From Nemertoderma westbladi (lineage: Eukaryota > Xenacoelomorpha > Nemertodermatida > Nemertodermatidae), in assembly GCA_032718475.1 (NCBI GenBank), contig JAUCBJ010005418.1, positions 1 to 33,240 of the forward strand: 33,240 nucleotides of DNA, read 5' to 3'. The notes under the pieces are model-generated. The model did not search any database and was not told the origin of the DNA. It was given only the letters and a program-made list of their open reading frames with translations. The position numbers were made by a program, and so were the translations under genes. This document shows, piece by piece, positions 18,881 through 28,410 of this stretch. The first letter of the stretch is position 1, and every line of letters begins with the position of its first letter.

Positions 18881-19612
18881 TTCCAAAAATGGCCCGAAAA
18901 TTGATATTTTTCCGCAAACCCTTTCAAAAGAAAAAGCTGCTAAAAACAACTGAAATTGTGAAAATGTTGCGAAGGAAATATCAAGTTTTTTTGTCGGATT
19001 ACTGCGTGCAAATAAGTACTAAGTACTTTAATAATAAGTACTTCGCAAAAATAGTTTTCATCAAGAATTTTGAACATTACTAAACGGCATATTATGCCTA
19101 TAAATCCTTTGCTATAAAATGTGTAATGGTTTTGGTAGAACTTCTGAAGCTTTAATTTTTAATATATCAATGGGGGACCATTACCCCAAATCTATTTGTT
19201 TTATTTATAAAGCTACTATTCTGAAACTTTAATACAATTATCTGTGATCTTATATATACTATTAAATAGCTAGCTTCATAAACTCTTTGTTCGAAAAATA
19301 TGGCACTTTTTGAGCAGGTCGGTTTTTTCAAAAATTCTATAAATTTGTGGCATTTCTATGTAAATTAGCTCATGTTTAAGGATCTGTAATACCCTGCATT
19401 TAAGTTCTTGGTCCAAGACTTTGGTAAAATGGACCTAAAAAATGTAGGCTATCTTCTATGATGATTTTAGCACAAAATTATTGTTTTTGAAAAATTTAGG
19501 GGGGTTTTAGTATTTCCGGGCTATATTTTGAGAATAAATATTTTGTGATAGACAAAGTGTAACAGTTACAAAATCGGTTCTAGAAGATCCAATGGCCATG
19601 TTTTAACCCTTT
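18881..19612. other. AT-rich stretch, no gene
   Basis: The frame at 18889-19083 is short and Lys/Phe-rich, as expected from composition. No conserved motif is seen. Confidence 0.5.
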
Positions 19613-19639
19613 CCGGCCGACTGTATATTTTTGTATACA
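19613..19639 (+). mobile_element. piggyBac-like terminus with hairpin
   Basis: TTAACCCTTTCCGGCCG (19613-19629) overlaps a small hairpin, TGTATA (19622-19627) with TATACA (19634-19639). The plan, TTAACCC plus an immediate hairpin, is the same as at 20510. No partner end was found nearby. Confidence 0.35.
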
Positions 19640-19748
19640 CTGAATTTATTTCACTACGAATTGCATAATTTTAACTAATTATAGTTGGTTTATAGTCATT
19701 TATTATTTGTATTTATATTATATATATAAATATATATAATATTTATTA

Positions 19749-20494
19749 TTAGATTATAGTCATTTCATCGTTCTCCGGTTTGCAGTCGGTGACGAAGACG
19801 TTTACAGTTGGTGCGGCCAACACAGAACTTGAGTTGCAATTTAGTAGAGGAATGTTATGGTTCCTCTTTCCTCGGAATGACGGTTCCATTAGTCGTACGG
19901 CCGCACCAACGACAAGCCCAGCGACAAAGAACCGATCGCTGTCTATTCCCCTTTGGTTTATAAGGGCGAAGGTTTCACCCGAAGAGAGATCTCTAGAGAC
20001 AATATAAAATAAATAATGTACTATTCTATATCTCATGACAATTAGAATTTGTTATTTACATTACATCTACTCATTCACTAATAGCTCATTCGGTAAAGCG
20101 CCTAACTTTAGACCTAGAATTAATGAGTCATTACTTTATTTTTATTGTGGAAAATTATGTAATCCCGCCCTGGAAATAAATATTTTATTATCTATTATTT
20201 ACAAAAACCTATACTTATTCTTTATAATATTTCATATAAACGTATACAATAGTGTAAATAAAATTTTGATACCTACATAAACATAAATTATCACATATTA
20301 TATAGAAACACTTACATCATGAACACCATTGTGTTGTAACTTAGTCGAGGTTTTTTGGACGGCTGTTCTCCTTTTCTGTCCCTTTTCTTTTTCACTCCGT
20401 TAGATACATGCAGTATCACAGCTTCCATGAAGGTGTGAGTCGAAGTCCCTCCCCTGGCCACTACTGCTTTAAGTTCAGTTGGAAGATTATTCAT
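19749..20494 (-). CDS. OB-fold-like protein gene, paralogue B (two exons)
   Basis: Exon 1 is 20494-20316 and exon 2 is 19992-19749. The donor is AT|GTAAGT and the acceptor TCTCTAG|AGAT; the intron is in phase 2 within an Ile codon, exactly where paralogue A has its intron. The peptide (about 140 residues) carries EAVILHVSNGVKKKRD, KKPRLSYNTMVFM, then LSSGETFALI, FFVAGLVVGAAVRLMEP and a short C-terminal tail to a TAA. Matching blocks with A are AVIL-VS, KK-R-SY-T--F, SGETFA and G-x-VG---R--EP. A single OB-fold domain is inferred. The start ATG lies only 16 bases from the end of the piggyBac-like element at 20510, so an upstream exon or promoter may have been displaced. Absence of in-frame stops despite strong divergence from A suggests past selection. 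Confidence 0.6.
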
Positions 20495-20509
20495 TATATT
20501 ATAAGGAGA

Positions 20510-22070
20510 TTAACCCTATTAAACCCGGGGGGGGGTCAATATGACCCCCCCCGTGGTTTTTTTATTATAATTCTGAAACAAACGCAGTTGGGAATCTGAA
20601 ATTTTATGACTTTTCCTAAAAATCTATTGTCTTCCTAGTAGTGAAAACCGTTTTCAAAAATATTGGGTACTTTTCGAGTTATAGCACCATTTTTTAACCC
20701 TACTTTTGGCACTTTTTTTGAGACGTTTTTTGAAAATTACATTTCATTAAATATGAATTGTAACATCTCTAATTTTGATTTACACCGGTTTTTTGGTGTT
20801 AGAAATTTGATGGAACTCATATCAATTGATTTAGAAATTTCAAACTTGTATTTTTCGGCGGGTACCAAATTTTGGTGCCAGCACCAAATTTTGAAATAAG
20901 TCAATTTTGTAAATTGAACGTTTGAAACTTGTTTTTTACGCAATTTGGGTTTTTTGGGTTTCTGGATTCGATGAAATATATACGAGTTGCACCAAGCGTA
21001 TCAAACTTGTATTTTTCGGTGCTGTGTGCAAATTTTGGTGCTAGCACGAAATTTTGAAAATCCATTCAATAGATAAAATTGCTTGTGACAATTTATTTCT
21101 TGCGTTTTAGAGGTTTATGGCTGTTCTGAATTCAATTGAAAATATAATTATCGAACTAGACATCTCAAACTTGTATTTTTCGGATGTGGGTGCAAAATGT
21201 GGTGCTAGCACCAAATTTTGAAAACCATCAAATATATCAATTGATTGTGTTACCTTGTTTCTTGCGTTATACGGGTTTGTGATGGTTCTGAATTCAATGG
21301 AATCAGTAAAAATTTCATAAGAGTTCTCAAACTTGTATTTTTCGCCGGTGGGTAAAAATTGTTGTGCCAGCACCAAATTTTGGAAAATATGCAAATTGAT
21401 AAGTAGATAGTATCACCTTGTTTCTTGCGTTATACGGGTTTATGAGGGTCCTGAATCCGATGGAATCAATAAAAACAGCACTGGACATCGCAAACTTGTA
21501 CTTTTTGGTGATGGGTACGAAATTTGGTGCTGGCACCAAAATTTGAAAAATTACGCCGAAAAACACAAGTAGCAATGATCTGGCATATTAGAAATGTATT
21601 CCATTAGAATCAGCGCCCTCGAAAACCTGAAAATGTGAATTTATAGCATCGTAAAAGTGAATTAAAAATTTTGTGTTCTAACTGAAAAGTGCTGGTTACT
21701 TGTTTTTTTCATTTTTTTCCTACGCAGAGAGGACTAAACAGCCATTTATAGTAATCATATCATTTTTTAATATTTTCCAATGTATTTTGCACCCCAGAAA
21801 ACCTGTATTGAAAAATAATTAGCCGAAAATGTAACTTTCAAATTTGGTGAAAATTGTGCACTACTTGTAATTTTGGTGCTGCAATATAACCACCCCAGTA
21901 CATTTTTTCGAAAATTTTTTTTTTCGGTCGGATCCAGACAAGTGATACCTACGTACAAACAAAAAATCAGACGTTTTCGTAAATATTTGTAGATTTTAGA
22001 GGGGGGGGGTCAATATGACCCCCTCCCGGTATTTGTACAACATTTTATAGCCCGGTACTAATAGGGTTAT
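20510..22070. mobile_element. piggyBac-like non-autonomous element, 1.56 kb
   Basis: The left end is TTAA (20510-20513) then CCCTATTAAACCCGGG. The right end is the inverted CCCGGTACTAATAGGG followed by TTAT (22067-22070), a one-base decay of TTAA. The terminal inverted repeat matches at about 16 of 19 positions. Just inside the left end, GGGGGGGGTCA-ATA-TGACCCCCCCC (20528-20552) forms an 11-bp hairpin. The right end carries the same motif in the same orientation with an 8-bp core stem (22005-22023). No transposase is encoded, so mobility would need a piggyBac transposase elsewhere. It landed 16 bases upstream of paralogue B's start codon. Confidence 0.75.
20760..21570. repeat. five ~162-bp tandem repeats inside the element
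   Basis: CAAACTTGTATTTTTCGG starts at 20841, 21002, 21166, 21328 and (as a variant) 21491, spacings 161-164. Each copy is followed about 20 bases later by a palindromic block around TTTGGTGC-x-AGCACCAAA. Units are diverged by substitutions but very regular in length. Frames on the minus strand here follow the repeat and are not genes. Confidence 0.9.
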
Positions 22071-22122
22071 AGATTAAATTAAATGAGTTTAAGTAAATAT
22101 TTCTTAGTATTGCTAATTCTTA

Positions 22123-22184
22123 GTATAAATACAGAAAGATCTACTGTATAAATACAGAAAGATCTATTGTATAAATACAGAATA
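22123..22184. repeat. 23-bp tandem repeat, ~2.6 copies
   Basis: GTATAAATACAGAAAGATCT recurs with a 23-base period just outside the piggyBac-like element. Confidence 0.85.
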
Positions 22185-22374
22185 ATAGGCATCATATTGC
22201 CCTGAATTGATTACACCACGCCGATATATTTATATGTAACTTTAATATGTAATGCGATCGACACTGCCAGATATTTTCCAGGTATTTATTCCTTCTACTA
22301 ATAGATATTAGTTTTCTTAATGATTTTATGAAATTCTTGTAATCTTACTCTTATTTTTTTTCCTGTATTTTATA

Positions 22375-22705
22375 TTTATGTCATATATATCTTATATGTT
22401 TCTTATGTATATTGTATCTTATATGAATCTTATATGAATCTTATATGTATCTTATATATCTTGTATCTTATATGTATCTTTTATATATCTTATCTATCTT
22501 ATATTCTCAATCTTAAAATTTAATACAAATTAATCTCACTATAATATATTATTTAGTAATGATTCTGTCGGCTGCTCTGACCTTATAGACCTATATCTTT
22601 TAAGAACTATAATACTTATATTTACTATATCCTTATATTACTATATCGTTATATTATTACTATAGCTCAGTATTATATTTTATACGCCTACTCTATTTAT
22701 AATAT
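22375..22705. repeat. CTTATATGTAT-type degenerate microsatellite
   Basis: Repeated CTTATATG(T/A)ATC blocks of about 10-12 bases run from 22375 to 22505, followed by looser CTATATC/TTATATTACTA runs from about 22600. No gene. Confidence 0.8.
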
Positions 22706-22895
22706 ATAACATTTGTTTACTATCTGTTTAAAATATTTTTAAATGTGGTTGATTTTCAGAATTACTATGTAAGCTTAAGTTATAATTATGTAATAGTAAT
22801 TACGAAAACATAATTATTGTGTCATTTATGCCTGCTAATATAGTACAATGTCATATAATTTTGCACCACTTTCACTACTAGTAATGGTTTTATAA

Positions 22896-23156
22896 CTATG
22901 TGGGGCGAGCCACGAAGTGAGCGAAGCCTTAGAATATGGGTGCCATTGGCGATTTGTTGTCAAACTTGGCACGTTATGTAGTGCGTCAAAAGCTTAGAAA
23001 GAGTCTGAAGTTAGGTCAAAAAGAAACTAACACAACACGGCACTACATGAGGACAATTATTGTGTTGAAGACTTTTTACTAACGGCAGACAACTCGTTAA
23101 TGTTTCCCACATGCTAAAGGCTTTGCTCACTTCGTGCTCCGCAAAGGCCTCATGAA
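22896..23156. mobile_element. short inverted-repeat element (MITE-like)
   Basis: GCGAGCCACGAAGTGAGCG then AAGCCTTAG (22905-22933) is the diverged reverse complement of CTAAAGGCTT then TGCTCACTTCGTGCTCCGC (23114-23142), about 25 of 29 positions. Similarity extends weakly outward. The ~200-bp interior does not code. The same tip sequence, degraded, appears at 24364-24410, 10513 and 11124. Confidence 0.65.
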
Positions 23157-24110
23157 CGTCATGATCGTGTCATTGTTGATAATTTAGAATATTATACTGT
23201 AGCGTTGCGGCGCGAATAATAGAACGAGGGAAATTAAAGCTTTAATGTGCTAATTATGAACAATATCGAATCTCATTTTATTTATTTGTTGGGTATTATT
23301 TCTAGTTATATACTTAAACTTTCTAGAACAACCTAAAAATGACGCGATGACATACTGCATATACTGCAAATGCATTTTTTAATTCAACACAAAATTTATT
23401 TTACAGAAATAAATAAAACATTTATATGATGTAGAGTACTAAGTGTTAAAAATAATGTAGAATTGTTGTGGCACAGACACGAAATATGACATAACTTTTG
23501 ACTGCATGCATGGATTTTGCTAGAATTACGTGCAAAACTTTTATACGTCAATGGTTTTTCAACGTATTTAATAAAGTTTAAATAATTTCACCAAAAATAT
23601 TTTCTTAACTTTTTTGCAAAGTAAAATGAATCGAGCTCGTATATTAGTTACATATAAAACATAGCACAGCATAACATTTTGAATGTAACTGAACAACATA
23701 CTGTGCTGTAAATATACAATGGTAATGTGATATCAAACAATTAGACACATTAAACTTAAATCGGCAGTGGCACAGTCATGTTGAAAGTATAGTATTAGTT
23801 ATTCCCACTGTAGTCTGTAGCGAAGCTAGTGTTTTGGGTTTTTGGAAATAATGTAAATGCCGTTTTTATATTGATACAAATCGCCGATTGAGATAACTAT
23901 GCAAGGAATTAAATATGCGATGAATGAACTATGCAATGACAATTTCCTAAAAATATGGGTTAATATAGATTTGGCATTATTATGTACCGGTATATCAAAC
24001 ATTTTTTGGATCAAATGGAAGAACATTTTTTAAAAACATTCAGTCAAGTTGAAAATTTGTAGGTATCAATATGAGCAAAAGTTGAGATTTTTGAGAGACT
24101 TTCAGACACC
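23157..24110. other. AT-rich stretch, no gene
   Basis: No conserved frame. A 23-base block, AACATTTTTTAAAAACATTC then AGT (24022-24044), recurs exactly at 24963-24985. Confidence 0.5.
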
Positions 24111-24297
24111 ATCAGTGCAATGGTCTCCCGCTAGAGGGCCACATGTCTAAACATTAAATGCCCTCCCATTTCTTTGCTTTTAATCCGTTTAAGCTGAAAC
24201 TTGGCAGATATGTATTAGACCATTAGCTGTGACTTTCAAAGGAGGCGAATCCATCTGCAGTTCTCCAGTCTGCCGCTAGAGGGCCAAAGGTCTGAAA
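24105..24297. repeat. diverged ~45-bp duplication with CTCF-like cores
   Basis: CCATCAG...TGGTCT-CCCGCTAGAGGGCC-ACATGTCTAAA (core 24127-24140) and CCATCTG...CAGTCT-GCCGCTAGAGGGCC-AAAGGTCTGAAA (core 24272-24285) are related copies 145 bases apart in the same orientation. Both cores fit the known CTCF core CCGCTAGAGGGC. Binding is not shown. Confidence 0.5.
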
Positions 24298-25071
24298 GTG
24301 AAATCGTGACAACGACGACAACTATTTGCATAAATTGACCCACCCCCTAACAGTGTCAATTCGCTAAGGCTCCGCCAACTAAGTGCTGCGCGAAGGCCCC
24401 ACTTCGTGTTTACTATGTAGACTTTGTTCAACCTAAACAACTTAAGTCAGATTAACAATATTATTCTGTAAAATTTCTAAGCAATGAGTGGTATGAATAA
24501 AGCTGATCTTCGAACTATGGTTCTGTAATTAAATTTTATTACTTCAAAATTTATAGGGATTTACCAGTGAAAGAAACCTAGAATCCATTATCACAATGTA
24601 ACAGTATCAATAACCATATCTATTCTATGTAGATCATAAGGGAGACATCCTTGATTCATATATTATAATTTCCGAGCTGAAATGTTTCGGTGACTATAAC
24701 TTTCAGACTTCGTATTATGTACAAACGACTGAGTAGTATATTTTAATATTAATGGGTTACTGGTATATAGAACAAGTGTACACTGGGAGCGAAAATATAT
24801 TACATAAAATTTTGAGTAATATAAAATTAACGAGTCCAGTTCGTCTCCCCTCGTGTCAACCGACCCATACCCCCATCCTTCCCCCTCCTTCCACGCGTTT
24901 CCCTTTACCTCGTGGGCTTTCGTCAAGTATATATTCCGTGTGGGTCCACCTTGGTGGGAAGAAACATTTTTTAAAAACATTCAGTAAGGGCGGCGTTGAG
25001 TGAGGTGAATTCGCCGCCCCTCCAAAGGACGCAGTCTACATACTGAACACGTAGTTACTGCGAAAACGGTG
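24298..25071. other. no gene; degraded inverted-repeat tip and C/T-rich segment
   Basis: Bases 24364-24410 resemble the tips of the 22.9-23.1 kb element. Bases 24840-24960 are C/T-rich. Open frames there are compositional. Confidence 0.4.
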
Positions 25072-25091
25072 CCCCCCCCCCCCCCCCCCCC
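25072..25091 (+). repeat. 20-base C homopolymer
   Basis: Twenty consecutive Cs. The length may be unreliable in the assembly, and the complementary G run could form a quadruplex. Confidence 0.95.
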
Positions 25092-26390
25092 GCATTCGAC
25101 CTATTTCCCGAGGTACGATTTTCTTGATTTTTTGAGGGGGGACGCATAATGCCAAAAAAATAAGATTCTTCAGAGCTTTTAGCGAATCTATCGTTTTGAC
25201 CGACATGACGGACAATTGTCTTGTTTTTTTGTCTTTTTTTCACTAGGACTCTTAAAAAACCTCTATTTGACGCATCCAGAGACACCGAGAATCGAAAGAG
25301 GGGGTCTAAATTAGACGTTTCCACTTCTTGGAATACCCCGCCTCTGGGCTTGTTTTCCGTCTATTGTCCGTCAAAGTTGAAAAAACGGACAAAATGACTT
25401 TGCGGGATCCGTAATAACTCGGCTACTATTTATCGTACGCGAACGAAAGTAACACGGTTGCAACGATGACGAGTGGGTCTACCTTCGTATCGAATGGGGG
25501 TAAGAGATTTATTAAAATTTCGGGTGGAAAAAGGGGCCGTAAATTTGTACGTTTTTGTCCGTCTTTTTTCGAAATTTCATTTCCGAAATGTTTAATTTGA
25601 CAACGCGGGTAGGATTCCACTAATTCTTTTTTGAAACTCGTAGAAGACCATTGGGGCTACGTTCCTATCGAGTGGGGGTACAACAAATATGTCGACAATA
25701 GGGGCCAAAGAGGGCCAGAATATGAAAAATAGTTTTTATCGAATATTTGTTTCTTTTTCACTTTAGTTGGTTAAGGTACATTTTATACGGTTAATATCGA
25801 TACGGGGAATTCAAATATGCTATCGGTTTTGCTCCGCGGACGCTATTAAAAAAATGAGGGCCAAAAATAAAATTTCGCCCTTCACACTCGCTTCGCGGGA
25901 AATCGTCTAGCTCGAAAACTACTTAACTTACGGCAGATTTGTTTACACAGACTTATAGTGCGTTAAATTATCTATCTAACAGCGTTAGTTACAGCGCATT
26001 AGCTTTTATACAACTGGTGCGGCAGACGATCGTGTTAAATAAAATATTTAAAAAAAGGGACGAAAAAATTTTTTTTTTAATAAATCGCTACTCTATGATA
26101 ATCTAGCGTATTGCGCCAAAAGTACATTTAAAATTTAGCAAATTACCTCCGCTATCTTTTTTCTTAACATTTATAATTAAAATTACGAATTTTAAAGGTC
26201 GAAAAATATCACGTAATTTTGGCGCTTTTTTCATTTTTTTTTGGGGCCAAAAATGACCCCCTCTCAAAAGATAGAAAAAAAAATTACGGCAAAGAATATA
26301 CCAATTTTATTGAATTTGGACCACCAGAGCCGAAGTTAGAGCGATTTTAGTGAAAATATAAAAAAAAAATTTTTTACAAAAAATTAAGAA
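25092..26390. other. CpG-containing repeat-like DNA of unknown type
   Basis: Distinct from its flanks in having many CG dinucleotides. A phrase around CTACCTTCGTATCGAATGGGGG (25477) is echoed at about 25657 by CTACGTTCCTATCGAGTGGGGG, so diverged ~180-bp units are possible. Recurrent GGGGCCAAAAATGACCCCC-like wording occurs near 26245. No frame resembles a protein. Confidence 0.4.
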
Positions 26391-26464
26391 TGGTCAATAT
26401 TGGATTTCGTACCCGCGAACTTAGGTTTCATTAACGTGATTGATAACCACTAGACTATGTGACC
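26391..26464 (-). tRNA. tRNA-derived sequence (pseudogene or SINE head)
   Basis: Read on the minus strand it is 73 nt plus a discriminator A. It starts GGTCACA and ends TTGACC, so five acceptor pairs form. TAGTCTAGTGG fits the A-box consensus TRGYNNARNGG exactly, and GTTATCA follows as in many tRNAs. The T-arm region, GGATTTCGTACCCGCGA on plus, is one insertion and one substitution from the usual GGATTCGAACCCGCGA. The anticodon arm is degenerate (no T at the usual position before the anticodon) and the T stem is weak, so it is unlikely to be a functional tRNA. A tRNA-headed SINE is an alternative. Confidence 0.6.
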
Positions 26465-27429
26465 AAGTGAATTTGAAATTTTCGAGTGACTATTTTAAAA
26501 CATCAATACCTTTGGTTCTATTGTGCCGTTTGATCTGAAACTTTTTTCATTGGATAGAGGATAGATTTGTAGTGTGTGAAATAGGATACAACTTGGGAAA
26601 AGACGCATGTGCACTTAGTGCAAAATTCACTTAAATAGTGGACATTTTGTCGATAATTCAAACAGTATTATTTCAAGTTCTATACATCCTAGAATGTTAG
26701 TTTCTGGGTTAAAATGTAGTTTGGGGTGATTTCTAACTATAATCTTAACATTTGTTTATCTTTTTATGTCTATAAAGTGACTTAAAATGTCCATGAATAT
26801 GGTCCAAAATCGCAAATGTCGCGATTTATTAAATTGGATTTTTTACACTTTTAGCAACAGACACTTGATTATACACCATCGTAGATCGGTAGAGGATAGA
26901 CATAAGTGTGTTAAATAGGAACCACCTTTAGGATCCGCTAAAGTGCACTTGTGCAAATGTGTGCAAATGTGCAATTTTTTTAAATAAGGTCAAATTGTGT
27001 ATTATTGGGTTCTTTTCGTTGCAGATAGTTTATTTTCATATTTGTATGTTGTTTGTGTTGCCGTTATCCCGACACCAGGAGGGAAAAACGCCGATGCTGG
27101 AGACGTGACTTTACAGACCACGGAGTCCCGGCCAGTCACCGGATATTGATTGTGGAGAAGGAATAATTTCTGAGATGCAAGATTGCGGGTGAGGAAAAGC
27201 TGCATTGGTTGGATATACTCTTTAATGTAACTTCCTACAGTTGAACCCTGATTGATAATTAATTGGGCTTCCCCAAATCAATATACACCAAATATTCACA
27301 ATAATTATACACGACAATATAAATCCCTACAGTATATTATTTAATTACCCACTGTTCGCTCAGATTTTAGCCTAACTAATGTTCCCCAGATTTTCCCTCG
27401 GTCCTAGTCTTAGTGCCGTAGTGTCGGTG
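26465..27429. other. AT-rich stretch, no gene
   Basis: Nothing codes convincingly. Repeated GTGCAAATGT words lie near 26950. A GC-richer patch at 27060-27200 is unidentified. Confidence 0.45.
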
Positions 27430-27830
27430 TCGGTCGACCCTGTTGCGTGTCTGTTCCGCCCCACCCGAACCCCGAAGGGATCGATCATCGAGAACCAGCA
27501 CGGCTTGGATAAGGGTCGGTCCAGTCGGTAGACTCTGTCGCTTATCCGTCCCACCCCTCCCGAACCCCGAAGGGATCGATCATCGAGAACCAGTATGGCT
27601 TGGCTAGGGGTCCGTTGGTTCATCGCAGAGACCCAACCAACTAGGCTTTCCGAGTCCTTATTCAGGCTCGTAGTCGCTTCGGCAGCCGAGAATCTGCTCC
27701 GAACAGTCGGTAGGCCAGTAGCGTCCAGTCCTTTGTCTTTCGACCTTGTCGCATGTCCGTCCCACCCCTCACGAACCCCAAAGGGATCAGTCATCGAGAA
27801 CCAGTACGGCTTAGCTAAGGGGGCTGTCAT
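27430..27830. repeat. three copies of a ~75-95-bp GC-rich block
   Basis: GAACCCCGAAGGGATCGATC followed by ATCGAGAACCAG occurs at 27467 and 27562, with a variant at 27773 (offsets 95 and 211). Each is preceded by a TCCGTCCCACCC-like run and followed by a GGCTTGGCTA-like run. The minus strand stays open across all three for 152 codons, but the repeated peptide is probably a by-product. The GGCCAGGGGCC motif after it (27903, 27972) also repeats. Confidence 0.85.
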
Positions 27831-28410
27831 TTCCCGTCGCGAATCCCTGGCACAAGCAGCATACTTTCCGATGTCCTTTTCAGGCTCGTAATAACTGCTG
27901 TTGGCCAGGGGCCGCTAAGGGCAGTCCTTGTCCTTTAGGCCTGGCGCATTACCAAATCCACCTCTACAGGCAGCAGGAAGTTGGCCAGGGCCTAATAGTA
28001 CTCAGGCTAACCTGAATACTGCTTAACTTTGCCTCCCACCCCTGGCCCTTATAAACATGAAATTATTCCCGTACCCTGTAAGTTGCCCCAATGTTCGCCC
28101 ATAAATCGCCCCCAGTTCATAGAATGTGCCCAAAACCCATAGTCCCGCACCCAGTAGTGATATCGGAATAATCATTTTAAATAAATACAAAAAATATTAA
28201 ACTCGCGTTATGAAAAGTTGAAATACCGCGAACAGTCCCCCCCAATGACCTTCGTGAGGTCTATCGGTAGATTGAGTTTGCGTAGGTCATTCCCAATATA
28301 AAAAACCCAAATTTAATATTGCATAGTCTTAATTAATTTGGCCTAGAGTTTATATATATATATGTATAAAAATAAATGTTCAATAAATGTTCCTGGAATA
28401 TCCCGGTTCA
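27831..28410. other. no gene seen
   Basis: Contains a plus-strand TATAAAC near 28051 and AATGACC (28242) with its complement GGTCATT about 40 bases on. It is the 3' flank of the minus-strand frame that starts at 29245; no retroelement LTR could be delimited. Confidence 0.4.

Noticed and set aside
20737-21575. Minus-strand frames with repeated FGAGT/WCWHQ-type peptides
   Set aside because: They are readings of the 162-bp tandem repeats and have no independent start or domain.
22375-22505. TATATC-rich run as a promoter or origin
   Set aside because: It is a degenerate microsatellite with no other promoter element or gene.
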